From Oribacterium sp. KHPX15 (GTDB taxonomy: Bacteria > Bacillota > Clostridia > Lachnospirales > Lachnospiraceae), in assembly GCF_900107835.1 (NCBI RefSeq), contig NZ_FNRG01000003.1, positions 124,001 through 188,000 of the forward strand: 64,000 nucleotides of DNA. The letters run 5' to 3'. Under the pieces are notes generated by a model. That model had not been told where the DNA came from and made no database searches. It was given only the letters and a program-made list of their open reading frames with translations. The position numbers and the translations under genes are program-made. Below are positions 17,360-25,783 of the stretch, piece by piece; position 1 is the first letter of the stretch; every line of letters begins with the position of its first letter.

Positions 17360-18613
17360 ATGAATACAAATGTTACAAACGATACCATTAAGATTGAACT
17401 GCCTGACAAGGTGGACAGTAATTCCGCTCCTGCATTTGAGGAGGAACTCCTGAATATTCAGATTCCGGATGGAGTACAAAAAATCGTCCTGGATGCTAAG
17501 GGCATGAAGTATATTTCTTCGGCCGGGCTAAGGGTCATACTAAAATTTTCAAAAAAAGTGAGCTTACCCATAGTGATTGATGATGTTGCTCATGATGTAT
17601 ATGAAATATTTAATGCGACGGGATTTACGGAGATGTTCACTATTAACAAGGCTTTACGTTTTGTGGATATCGAAGGACTCGAACCTTTGGGAAGGGGAGT
17701 CAGTGGAACAGTATATCGTCTGAATGATGAACAGGTTGTCAAAGTCTTTCATCGTAACCTGTCAAGGGAAATTCTGGAAAGAATTATCCATAATATAAGA
17801 GCTGCTATCGTACAGGGAATCCCAACGATATTACCGTTTGAGGTTGTTACTACCAAAGACGGAATTGGCTTTATTACAGAGCGTGTGGCAAATAATGAGA
17901 TAGCTAAGAAAATGCATGATAATCCGGAAATGATTCCTTTTTATGCAGAACGCATGGTGGCTGTTTTGAAAAAGCTTGCAGCTGCAGAAATGAAGCCGGG
18001 CGAACTAAAAAAATATGAGCAAAGACTTATTGTTGACCTTGAAGGTTTGGAAGTTCTTATCAGCAAGGAAGACATTGCATTGGTAAAACAGTTTATTGAG
18101 GCTGTACCGGAAAGATATTCTGCGGTTCACGGTGATTTCCAGGGATGCAACGTGATTGAGCAGGGAGATGAGTTTATCCTGATAGACATGGATGATCTGG
18201 GATATGGACATCCTGTATGGGATGCAACGCAGCTTATTCCGGTTTATAAAATTTGTCCCACTAAGCCGGATCAGATAAAGGTAATATTTGACCTTCCTCC
18301 CGAGGCACCATATGATCCATTCTTCAGTAAGATATTCCGTATGACCAGAGAAGAAGCCACAAAGTGTTTCGATTGCTTCGTTGATAAGTATTTCGAGGGA
18401 ATGTCGGAAGATAGAAAAGAAAAATGCTTAAAGCTGATGTCTATTTACAACAATGTTTTGTTTGTTCGTTTTATCAATCTTAACATCAGAGGCAAGGAAC
18501 TGACACCACAGCAGATTACTGCCAAAAGGGAAGTTATCATGGAATATGTAAACAACCTGAAACAGCAGGATATCGCAGAGATTCCGGAGCTTTTTGAAGC
18601 ATGGCCTTTATAA
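17360..18613 (+). CDS. STAS domain fused to an APH-like protein/small-molecule kinase
   Basis: 417 residues. Residues 1-100 form a STAS (anti-anti-sigma) domain: KYISSAGLRVILKF matches the switch-serine region, and Ser54 aligns with the phosphorylated Ser58 of SpoIIAA. Residues 105-380 form a kinase-like fold of the aminoglycoside-phosphotransferase type: glycine loop GRGVSGTVY (111-119), VVKVF with Lys128, catalytic HGDFQGCN (257-264) and metal-binding IDMDD (275-279). All catalytic residues look intact. The ATG follows TTTGGAGG. It is the first gene of the NRPS cluster and shares it with a MATE protein carrying an RsbW-like kinase domain, so partner switching is a natural inference. The substrate of the kinase half is unknown. 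Confidence 0.82.
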   Translation: MNTNVTNDTIKIELPDKVDSNSAPAFEEELLNIQIPDGVQKIVLDAKGMKYISSAGLRVILKFSKKVSLPIVIDDVAHDVYEIFNATGFTEMFTINKALRFVDIEGLEPLGRGVSGTVYRLNDEQVVKVFHRNLSREILERIIHNIRAAIVQGIPTILPFEVVTTKDGIGFITERVANNEIAKKMHDNPEMIPFYAERMVAVLKKLAAAEMKPGELKKYEQRLIVDLEGLEVLISKEDIALVKQFIEAVPERYSAVHGDFQGCNVIEQGDEFILIDMDDLGYGHPVWDATQLIPVYKICPTKPDQIKVIFDLPPEAPYDPFFSKIFRMTREEATKCFDCFVDKYFEGMSEDRKEKCLKLMSIYNNVLFVRFINLNIRGKELTPQQITAKREVIMEYVNNLKQQDIAEIPELFEAWPL

Positions 18614-18643
18614 ATACACACATTATCAAGATTATTTTGTAAT

Positions 18644-18704
18644 GTGAAAATGCTTTTCATTACTATTTGTGCCGTCGATTCAAAACGGCGGAATGGAGAT
18701 TCAT
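18644..18704 (+). promoter_or_regulatory. Candidate cis-regulatory RNA, copy A
   Basis: A ~60-nt leader ending at the ATG of the next gene. It holds GTGAAA, CTTTTCAT, CTATTTGT, a hairpin GCCGT-loop-ACGGC (18671-18675 with 18685-18689) and GGAATGGAGATT with the Shine-Dalgarno. Copy B at 37143-37204 is about 80% identical over the last 55 nt. The closing pair of the hairpin is U-A here and C-G there, which is a compensatory change. TTTTCAT can pair with ATGGAGA, covering the Shine-Dalgarno. I do not recognise the motif. Confidence 0.7.
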
Positions 18705-20090
18705 ATGTATAGAATAAGAACAATCGAAAAGTCTGATTCGGATTTTGCAAAAGTAGCGCATTCGGAAAATGTATTTCACGATGCACAGAATTCAGGAGAA
18801 AAACTAATGGTTGTTTCCGGGGCACCATATGGAGATTATGTGCTTGATTATATTAAAAATGATGACTTCATCCCGGAGCAGTTGCGTAAGATGAAAAAGG
18901 TGGATCATATATACCCTGATTATGCAAAATACGATGAAAATGATACGGAAACTCTGGATCTTTCCTTACTGCATGATCACAAGGCCATTCTCTACGATAC
19001 GATAGATGAGTATACTGTTGTAACAGCCAAACTTGCGCTTAAGCATACTGATATGCTTTTGTATTTTAAAAATAATAGTATGATAAAAAACTTTCTGCCG
19101 GAATCTGACAGGATTGTAATCACGGATCAGTTCCCGGAGGGAAGTGAGGATAATAATGATTATTTAAAAATAGTTGATCAGTTTGTGACAGGAGCTTTTC
19201 AGGGTCACTATCATAGGCTTTGTCCTATTACACTGTTTCATTCCATATTTTACAAGCAGTCGTTCACAGATGTTCCTTTGAAAGATATCCGCTATGTAGA
19301 AGTTTCGATTGCGCCCAATGTCGGAATAGGCGGTATTTTGTCCTATTACTATGAAATGAAGCAGTTTTTCCTGACCTATGGATGGGAAGTATTTCTAAAA
19401 GAAAACTGTACACGATACCCCAATACCCTGTTGGAAAAATATTTTGGTTTTTCACCGATACCTGCAGACAGCTCTCATGAAAACACCGTATATATCGGGG
19501 AGGTTATTACTATCGTAGATCTGTATGCGTGTTCCGGAAATTCAGTAGAGATTGATGATAGTATTCTGAATGAGAACTTCAGAAATGAAATGGAAGAGTA
19601 CACACAGGCATTAATGGCGGGACATAACAGCCTTGGTGTATTGATCAGAGGAACGGATTATATTGTTTCGAATATGTCGGGTACCCGAAAGATGGCAACT
19701 CCTGAGGAGATGATCCCGATGATAAAGGACTGGATCAGGGAAGATGGCTATGACAGAATAGTTCTTGCAACAGAGGATGCAGACATTCTGGATACAATGC
19801 GAAAAGAGTTTGGTTCCATGCTGATCACGATAGCACAGGTACGTCACAGAGTTTCTGATTTTGTGGATGTATCTCTGATCAGTGATCTGGAAAAAGAGGA
19901 AAATTCTCCGGAACAGTATGAAGAGATACTTGAAGATAATACTGTCAATTACTTCTATGCTCTTTTTGTTCTTTCGAGATGCAACAGCTTCATGTGTTCA
20001 GGTCAGTGCCACGGCTGGACAGTGGTTAATGCATTCAATCATGGAAAGTTCAAGAGAGCATATAAATTCAGCACCGGAGTTAAAAAATAA
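18705..20090 (+). CDS. Unknown protein with fucosyltransferase-like C-terminal motifs
   Basis: 461 residues from the ATG at 18705 (GGAG 6 nt upstream). A GTG at 18669 and an ATG at 18693 in the same frame lie inside the leader element and are less likely. The N-terminal half is not recognised. The C-terminal half contains SLGVLIRGTDYI, then PEEMIPMIKDWI and DRIVLATEDADIL, a spacing I associate with O-/alpha-1,6-fucosyltransferase-like folds (RGTDY loop, then LATxD). No signal peptide or membrane segment is seen. It lies 26 bp before the NRPS gene and is presumably co-transcribed, so it may glycosylate the peptide product or a surface target; that is inference. Confidence 0.5.
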   Translation: MYRIRTIEKSDSDFAKVAHSENVFHDAQNSGEKLMVVSGAPYGDYVLDYIKNDDFIPEQLRKMKKVDHIYPDYAKYDENDTETLDLSLLHDHKAILYDTIDEYTVVTAKLALKHTDMLLYFKNNSMIKNFLPESDRIVITDQFPEGSEDNNDYLKIVDQFVTGAFQGHYHRLCPITLFHSIFYKQSFTDVPLKDIRYVEVSIAPNVGIGGILSYYYEMKQFFLTYGWEVFLKENCTRYPNTLLEKYFGFSPIPADSSHENTVYIGEVITIVDLYACSGNSVEIDDSILNENFRNEMEEYTQALMAGHNSLGVLIRGTDYIVSNMSGTRKMATPEEMIPMIKDWIREDGYDRIVLATEDADILDTMRKEFGSMLITIAQVRHRVSDFVDVSLISDLEKEENSPEQYEEILEDNTVNYFYALFVLSRCNSFMCSGQCHGWTVVNAFNHGKFKRAYKFSTGVKK

Positions 20091-20116
20091 TCAAATAAGA
20101 GATTAGGATAGATAAT

Positions 20117-23100
20117 ATGGGAATAAACAATAAATCAGAAACGATCAATAGCTCAGACAATGATAAACGTGAAAAAGCCAAAGCCTGGTATGACAGTTTT
20201 TTTAAAGGATGCAGCGGTGATACTTTACCTGTCAAAGATGGTTCAAAAAATGCAGCAAATATTGTCTGTGAAAAATTGTGTGGAGAAACGGATTACGTTG
20301 CTGTGAAAAAATATTGTGAAGAGCATTCGGTTTCAGAGAATGCTTTCTTAAGTGCGGCCTTCGGCATAGCATTAAATGCTTATACAGCATCTGAGCAGGT
20401 TATATTCACATCAAACTTTGATTTATCGGGAGAAGCCGGTTCTGAGGATTGTGGATCCATGTCGGGTAAGACAGTACCGGTATGTTTGTCATATGATGAT
20501 AAGCTTAGTGTTGAAGAGTTCGTTAAGCGTTGTAACAGTTTTCTCACAAGTGCTTTGGAGAATGAAATATATGATTTCTTTGATTTAGGAGAAACCTATG
20601 ATGTAAAGGGGCAGATTCTTTTTAGCTTCAGAGACGAGAATTCCGGTTCGACTCCTTCTGAAGGTGATGGGAAGCCTGTGATAGCCGAAAACCCGATATC
20701 AAATGCTTATACCTTATCTTTTTCGGAAGACGTTTTAAACATCAAGAGGGCTGAAGAAAAGGTAAATAACAAAGCTATTCTTGGAATTTCCGTTGCTTCA
20801 ACTGATGGAAAAATAGTTTATAAAGGCTGTTACGATTCCTCACAATACAGTGAGTATACGGTAAATGGTTTGATGGGTCTCCTTGACCATGTAGCAGGAG
20901 AGATGCTTTGTAAGGAAAAGCTTTATGACATTACCCTTGTAACAGAAAAGGATAAAGACACCATAGCATCTCTTTATGATTCCTCATATCCCGTTGTTGA
21001 AAGACCTGCATACCGTCTTCTTCAGGACACTGCAGAAAAGTATCCTGAGAGAGTGGCTATGGTTGCCACAGATCGTAGTCTCACTTATAAGGAACTTAAC
21101 GGTGAGGCAAATGCTCTTGGACACTACTTGCAAAACCTTGGCGCAAAGCCTGACACCATAATTGCGGTTCTTGCTGAAAGGAACAGTTATGCCTATGTCA
21201 TGAGACAGGGTGCCCTTAAGAGCGGCGGTGCTTTTATGCCCATAGACCCGGAGTATCCGGAAGACAGAATCGGCTATATTCTTGAGGATTCCAAGGCAAA
21301 GCTTCTTGTAACGACAGGTGAGGTTCTGGAAAAGAGAAAGGAACTCTTTGATAAGCTTGCTGCATCAGGCATTACCGTCATCAATGTTTACGATGCCGTA
21401 AAGGAGGGTGACAGATCGGATATTAATGTCTCTGTGTCACCGGAGTCTCTTGCATACGTTATCTACACCTCCGGTTCCACAGGAAAGCCCAAGGGTGTTA
21501 TGCTCATGAACAAAAACATTGTGAATTTTGTTGATGACAACGAAAAGAATCATGAGACGATTGGGTATACAAGAAGAGGACATGTGAGTCTTGCCATAGC
21601 AGCACTTACCTTTGATGTTTCCATAATGGAGGAATTTATACCGTTAGCCAATGGTCTGACATCTGTTCTTGCCACCCGTGAAGAGATCATGAATCCTCAG
21701 GCTCTGGCGGATCTTATGCTAAAGAACGGTGTTGATCTTATGTCATGCACTCCCAGCTATCTTATGAACCTGCTTGATATGGGAAAGCTTGCGGAGGATT
21801 TCCAAAAAGCAATAAAGAACGTTAAAAGTATCGACTTAGGCGCCGAAGCATTCCCGGCAGCACTTTACGATAAACTGAGTGCCGTAAATCCTGACATTTA
21901 TATCATGAACGGCTACGGTCCCACTGAGGCCACAATCAGCTGTACCATGCAGGTCATCAGGAGCTCTCAGGATATCACCATAGGCATACCAAATGCCAAT
22001 GTCTCTATCTGCACTATGGACAGAAATCAGAAGCTCCAGCCACTGGGTGCTCTTGGTGAAATGGTGATTATGGGTGAAGGCGTAGGCCGCGGCTATATCG
22101 GTCGGGAAGACCTTAATGAAAAATGCTTCATTGAAATGCTCGGAAAGCGGGCATACAGAAGCGGAGATCTTGTACGCATACGTAAGGACGGAAACATTGA
22201 ATTCCATGGACGTATGGATAATCAGGTGAAGCTTAGAGGATTAAGAGTCGAGCTTGGAGAGATAGAGAGTGTTATCAATTCCTATCCTTCAGTGCGTTCA
22301 AGTATCGTTGTGGTTATAAAGCAGAAAACAGATTATCTTGCGGCCTATTTCACAGCAGATGAGACCGTAGACATAGATTCTTTGAGAAAACACCTGGCAT
22401 CAAAGCTTACAGAGTACATGGTACCTCAGGTATTCATACAGCTTGATCAGATGCCTCTCACCGCAAACGGAAAGATAGATAAGAAGGCATTGCCTGAGCC
22501 CGGAACAGACAATGAAGATAATTATGAAGCACCTTCCACAGATATGGAGAAGCTGCTTTGTGAGAAGTATGCGCTTTGCATCGGTCTTGAGAGAGTCGGT
22601 GTAAATGATGACTTCTTTGAGATAGGCGGAAGCTCCATCACATCCATACGACTTATTATGGAGTGCAGCCATCCGGGTATTAATAATGCAACGATTTATA
22701 AATATCGTACACCGAAAGCTTTAGCTGCTTACTGTGAAGGAATAGCTGACAATGATGCTATTGCAGAGGAAAATGAAGCTGCCATGAAGGAAGCATTGCC
22801 TCTTACCATTGGAATGAAGCTGCACCTTGACATTCAGCTGGAATCCCCTGATTCGCTATACGGTAATGATGCGGAGTTATTCAGACTAAAGGGGGATATC
22901 GATACAGATGCCTTTGCGAATGCCCTTAATAAAGTGCTGAAGCAGCATCCTGTATTTTTCACGAAGATAATACGAGTTGATGGCAGCGGAGAGTACAGAC
23001 AGGTATATGACGAGAGTATCTTTAAAGAGGTTTCCATTGAAAAAATGTCTTCTGCTGAATTTGAAGCTATTAAAGACAGCCTTATACAGCCATTTAAGAT

Positions 23101-23998
23101 GTTTGATAGCCCGCTCTGGAGGTCTCGCATAATATGTACGGAGAAGGGTTCGTTCTTTTACATTGAAATGCATCATACTATAAGTGATGGTTTCTCATTC
23201 AAGGTTTTATTGGATCAGATTTATGAGTGTTACAGTGACCCTGATGCAGTACTTGAACCTGATTTTTATTATTATCTTATGAAGAAATCAAAAGATTCCT
23301 CTACGGAAGAATACAAGGAGGCTGAGGCGTACAGTAAGGCATTATTTGAGAAGTTAGGTTCATTTAAGGAAAGTGATCTGTGTTTAAGAACTGATCATGA
23401 AAATGATAGTTTTAAGGGAGCTTTAAACATGAAACCCCTCCCCCTCGACAGGTCGGCAATGAGTGGGAATGTTTCATTTATAACTGCCTGTGCGCTTGCG
23501 GTTTGTAATTATAATGAAACAGATCGCGCGCTTGTAAGGTTCGCCAGTGAAGCAAGAAATGATATTCACAGGATGAATTCCATAGGTCTCTATGCAGAAT
23601 ATTTTCCTATAGTACTCGTCAGGGATAAGGATTCAACACCTGAGAGTTTAAAGGCCTCTGTCGAGGAGCAGGTAAGGTTCATTGATTCTCATATTTCCTA
23701 CCCTTACTTTAAAGGTTTTATTGATGCTGAAAACAGGCTTATGCGCTTTATCTACCAGAAGGATGTAGATGATATCGGTGTTTTTGAACAACTCATTGAG
23801 GAAGAGATACAGCTTGGTACGATTAATGGCGACGCAACTGACAGTATGTGTGGCATTAGTATTGTTGATAGTTTAAAAATGAAAGATCTGTTATTTGTTG
23901 AGAGATACTCAAAGGCGCATTATGATCAGGAAAGTATGAATAGACTGTATGATCTTTTCTGTGAAGCAGTATCCTATCTGACGAAAGAGAGTATTTAA
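20117..23998 (+). CDS. Non-ribosomal peptide synthetase: half-C / A / PCP / C
   Basis: 1293 residues. Residues 22-290 look like only the second half of a condensation domain (KAWYDSFFKG onwards) with no HHxxxDG. The adenylation domain spans about 295-795: YTSGSTGKPKGV (A3), TFDVS with Asp500, NGYGPTE (A5), YRSGDLVR (A7), RLDxQ-like GRMDNQVKLRG (A8) and NGKID with Lys786 (A10). By-eye specificity residues are D500, V501, M504, S543, I572, L574, G599, I607, S608, K786; Asp500 indicates an alpha-amino acid. The carrier domain has FEIGGSS with Ser840. A complete C domain follows with HHTISDG (1019-1025). No epimerase, thioesterase or reductase is present. The stop codon abuts the next start. Confidence 0.92.
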   Translation: MGINNKSETINSSDNDKREKAKAWYDSFFKGCSGDTLPVKDGSKNAANIVCEKLCGETDYVAVKKYCEEHSVSENAFLSAAFGIALNAYTASEQVIFTSNFDLSGEAGSEDCGSMSGKTVPVCLSYDDKLSVEEFVKRCNSFLTSALENEIYDFFDLGETYDVKGQILFSFRDENSGSTPSEGDGKPVIAENPISNAYTLSFSEDVLNIKRAEEKVNNKAILGISVASTDGKIVYKGCYDSSQYSEYTVNGLMGLLDHVAGEMLCKEKLYDITLVTEKDKDTIASLYDSSYPVVERPAYRLLQDTAEKYPERVAMVATDRSLTYKELNGEANALGHYLQNLGAKPDTIIAVLAERNSYAYVMRQGALKSGGAFMPIDPEYPEDRIGYILEDSKAKLLVTTGEVLEKRKELFDKLAASGITVINVYDAVKEGDRSDINVSVSPESLAYVIYTSGSTGKPKGVMLMNKNIVNFVDDNEKNHETIGYTRRGHVSLAIAALTFDVSIMEEFIPLANGLTSVLATREEIMNPQALADLMLKNGVDLMSCTPSYLMNLLDMGKLAEDFQKAIKNVKSIDLGAEAFPAALYDKLSAVNPDIYIMNGYGPTEATISCTMQVIRSSQDITIGIPNANVSICTMDRNQKLQPLGALGEMVIMGEGVGRGYIGREDLNEKCFIEMLGKRAYRSGDLVRIRKDGNIEFHGRMDNQVKLRGLRVELGEIESVINSYPSVRSSIVVVIKQKTDYLAAYFTADETVDIDSLRKHLASKLTEYMVPQVFIQLDQMPLTANGKIDKKALPEPGTDNEDNYEAPSTDMEKLLCEKYALCIGLERVGVNDDFFEIGGSSITSIRLIMECSHPGINNATIYKYRTPKALAAYCEGIADNDAIAEENEAAMKEALPLTIGMKLHLDIQLESPDSLYGNDAELFRLKGDIDTDAFANALNKVLKQHPVFFTKIIRVDGSGEYRQVYDESIFKEVSIEKMSSAEFEAIKDSLIQPFKMFDSPLWRSRIICTEKGSFFYIEMHHTISDGFSFKVLLDQIYECYSDPDAVLEPDFYYYLMKKSKDSSTEEYKEAEAYSKALFEKLGSFKESDLCLRTDHENDSFKGALNMKPLPLDRSAMSGNVSFITACALAVCNYNETDRALVRFASEARNDIHRMNSIGLYAEYFPIVLVRDKDSTPESLKASVEEQVRFIDSHISYPYFKGFIDAENRLMRFIYQKDVDDIGVFEQLIEEEIQLGTINGDATDSMCGISIVDSLKMKDLLFVERYSKAHYDQESMNRLYDLFCEAVSYLTKESI

Positions 23999-25756
23999 AT
24001 GAATAGGAAAAGGTCATTTATTTCGGATTTCATATCCCGGATGCTGCCTTCCATGATCGCAAGTCAGTTGGTTATCACCATTTGTTCCATAATTGATACT
24101 GCTCTCGCAGGACATTTCCTGGGAGAGCAGGCTATCGCTGCGGAAGGAATGGTTACCCCTGTGGTTTTGGTGGTGGCAGGACTTTCCAGCATCATGGCAG
24201 CAGGTAATGCCAATATATGCAGTAATGAATCGGGAAAATGCAATATAGATGAAATGAACAGTTTTTTTTCTACAACTGTAACCGTATCTGTAGGCATTTC
24301 CCTTATATTTACAACACTGGTACTCATTTTTTCACCAGTAGTATGTATGATGCTGGGTTTGCAGCGTGACTCCGTACTGTTTGAACAGACCAGAGGATAT
24401 ATGTGTGGATATGTTCTGGTTATGCCGGCTCTTTCGGTTATCATGGTTTTTCCGGGTATGCTTCAGATAGAGGGTGATAATAAGACCAGCATAATCGCGG
24501 TGCTTACCGCATTTTTACTGGATATTGTTTTCGATCTTGCGAACCTGTTTGTATTTCACGGCGGTGTGTTTGGAATGGCCATGGCGACAACACTGAGTTA
24601 TTGGATCTCTGCAGCATTTGTCCTTGTCAGGATGTCTTCCGGCAATCATACCGTGAAGTATTCAATTAAAAGTGTACGTCTTTCCAGGATCGGGGAAATA
24701 ATGCATGACGGTTTGCCTGCCCTTATTCGGAATCTGTGTATCGCCTTGTCGACCGCAGCCATCAATGCAGCATTTCTGAAATTCGGTTCGGAAAGATATG
24801 TGTCTATATTTACCGTGGTATCCCAGGTGGGAGAACTACTCATATGCTTCCCCTCAGGAATGTGTGAGTTGTCTGCCATGGTTACCGGAATCATCAATGG
24901 CGAGGAAGACAGGGAAGGTCTCAAGGAGATACTTATAATCATGCTGAAGAAATCCGTTATCATATCCCTGGCCCTTTTGGCAGTGATATGTTTTTCCGGA
25001 GATCTTTCGGCAAGAATCTTTACACTTGATAAAAATATACTAAGCCTTGCCAAGCATGGCCTGAGGATATTCACCATACATATCTTATTCAGATGCATTT
25101 CTGAAAGTTACATCGGATATCTGAGAGGTATAAAGAGACACGGTCTCGGAAATATGATTCTCATATTTATGGCTTTGTGTACGGCGGTTTATGCATACGT
25201 TGTACCTTGTTTCCTCGGCCTTGAGTCACTATGGTACAACTTCGTTGTTGTAATGTTTTTTAATCTTGTATTTCTCATGGTGATCATATGCACCATATCT
25301 CATAAGAATCCATTTATGCCGGATGCCTGGATACTTAAGCCTGACAGTTTCGGCATAGCCAAAGAAAATATGATGGAAGATACTTCTTTGTCAGTGGAGG
25401 ATCTGTGCGTTTTTTCATCAGATGCGGCTGAATTTGTAAATAAGCATGGAGGCAGCAAGCGCCAGAAAATGCTGGTTTCTCTCTGCATTGAAGAGATGGG
25501 TAAGAATATCATTTCCTATGCATATGAAAAAGAGAAGGATCCGTTATTGTCCATAAAACTTATGTTTACCGAGGAAGGTTTCAAACTTCGTTTCAGGGAT
25601 AATGGTGTGCATTTCAACCCTAAGGAATATTATGATCTCTATTCGGGCAAAGATGATAAAGTTTCCAATTTCGGCATAAGAATGGTTTTTGGATCTGCTT
25701 CGGATGTAACATTCATGAATACCATGAGTTATAACAATTTACTTGTGAGGGTTTAG
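23999..25756 (+). CDS. MATE-family exporter fused to an RsbW-like HATPase domain
   Basis: 585 residues. Residues 1 to about 445 form a MATE-type multidrug/polysaccharide flippase fold, with about 12 hydrophobic segments and family-like text such as IIDTALAGHFLGEQAIAA. Residues 455-585 are a soluble GHKL ATPase: N-box SLCIEEMGKNIISYAYE (Glu near 498, Asn 503), G1 box FRDNGVHF (DNG 534-536) and a G2-like NFGIRMVFG. The domain resembles the anti-sigma serine kinases RsbW/SpoIIAB rather than a sensor histidine kinase, since no phosphoacceptor H-box is seen. The ATG directly follows the NRPS stop, implying translational coupling. Most likely it exports the NRPS product and signals to the STAS protein; the second half is inference. 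Confidence 0.88.
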   Translation: MNRKRSFISDFISRMLPSMIASQLVITICSIIDTALAGHFLGEQAIAAEGMVTPVVLVVAGLSSIMAAGNANICSNESGKCNIDEMNSFFSTTVTVSVGISLIFTTLVLIFSPVVCMMLGLQRDSVLFEQTRGYMCGYVLVMPALSVIMVFPGMLQIEGDNKTSIIAVLTAFLLDIVFDLANLFVFHGGVFGMAMATTLSYWISAAFVLVRMSSGNHTVKYSIKSVRLSRIGEIMHDGLPALIRNLCIALSTAAINAAFLKFGSERYVSIFTVVSQVGELLICFPSGMCELSAMVTGIINGEEDREGLKEILIIMLKKSVIISLALLAVICFSGDLSARIFTLDKNILSLAKHGLRIFTIHILFRCISESYIGYLRGIKRHGLGNMILIFMALCTAVYAYVVPCFLGLESLWYNFVVVMFFNLVFLMVIICTISHKNPFMPDAWILKPDSFGIAKENMMEDTSLSVEDLCVFSSDAAEFVNKHGGSKRQKMLVSLCIEEMGKNIISYAYEKEKDPLLSIKLMFTEEGFKLRFRDNGVHFNPKEYYDLYSGKDDKVSNFGIRMVFGSASDVTFMNTMSYNNLLVRV

Positions 25757-25783
25757 CAATATGATCATTACGGAGGAATAGAG

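Noticed and set aside
18669-18704. Earlier GTG/ATG starts for the fucosyltransferase-like gene
   Set aside because: They fall within the conserved leader hairpin that is shared with gmk, and the best Shine-Dalgarno serves the ATG at 18705.
18644-18704. c-di-GMP riboswitch, suggested by the GGDEF/EAL genes in the window
   Set aside because: The conserved bases and fold do not match the class I or II c-di-GMP aptamers I know.
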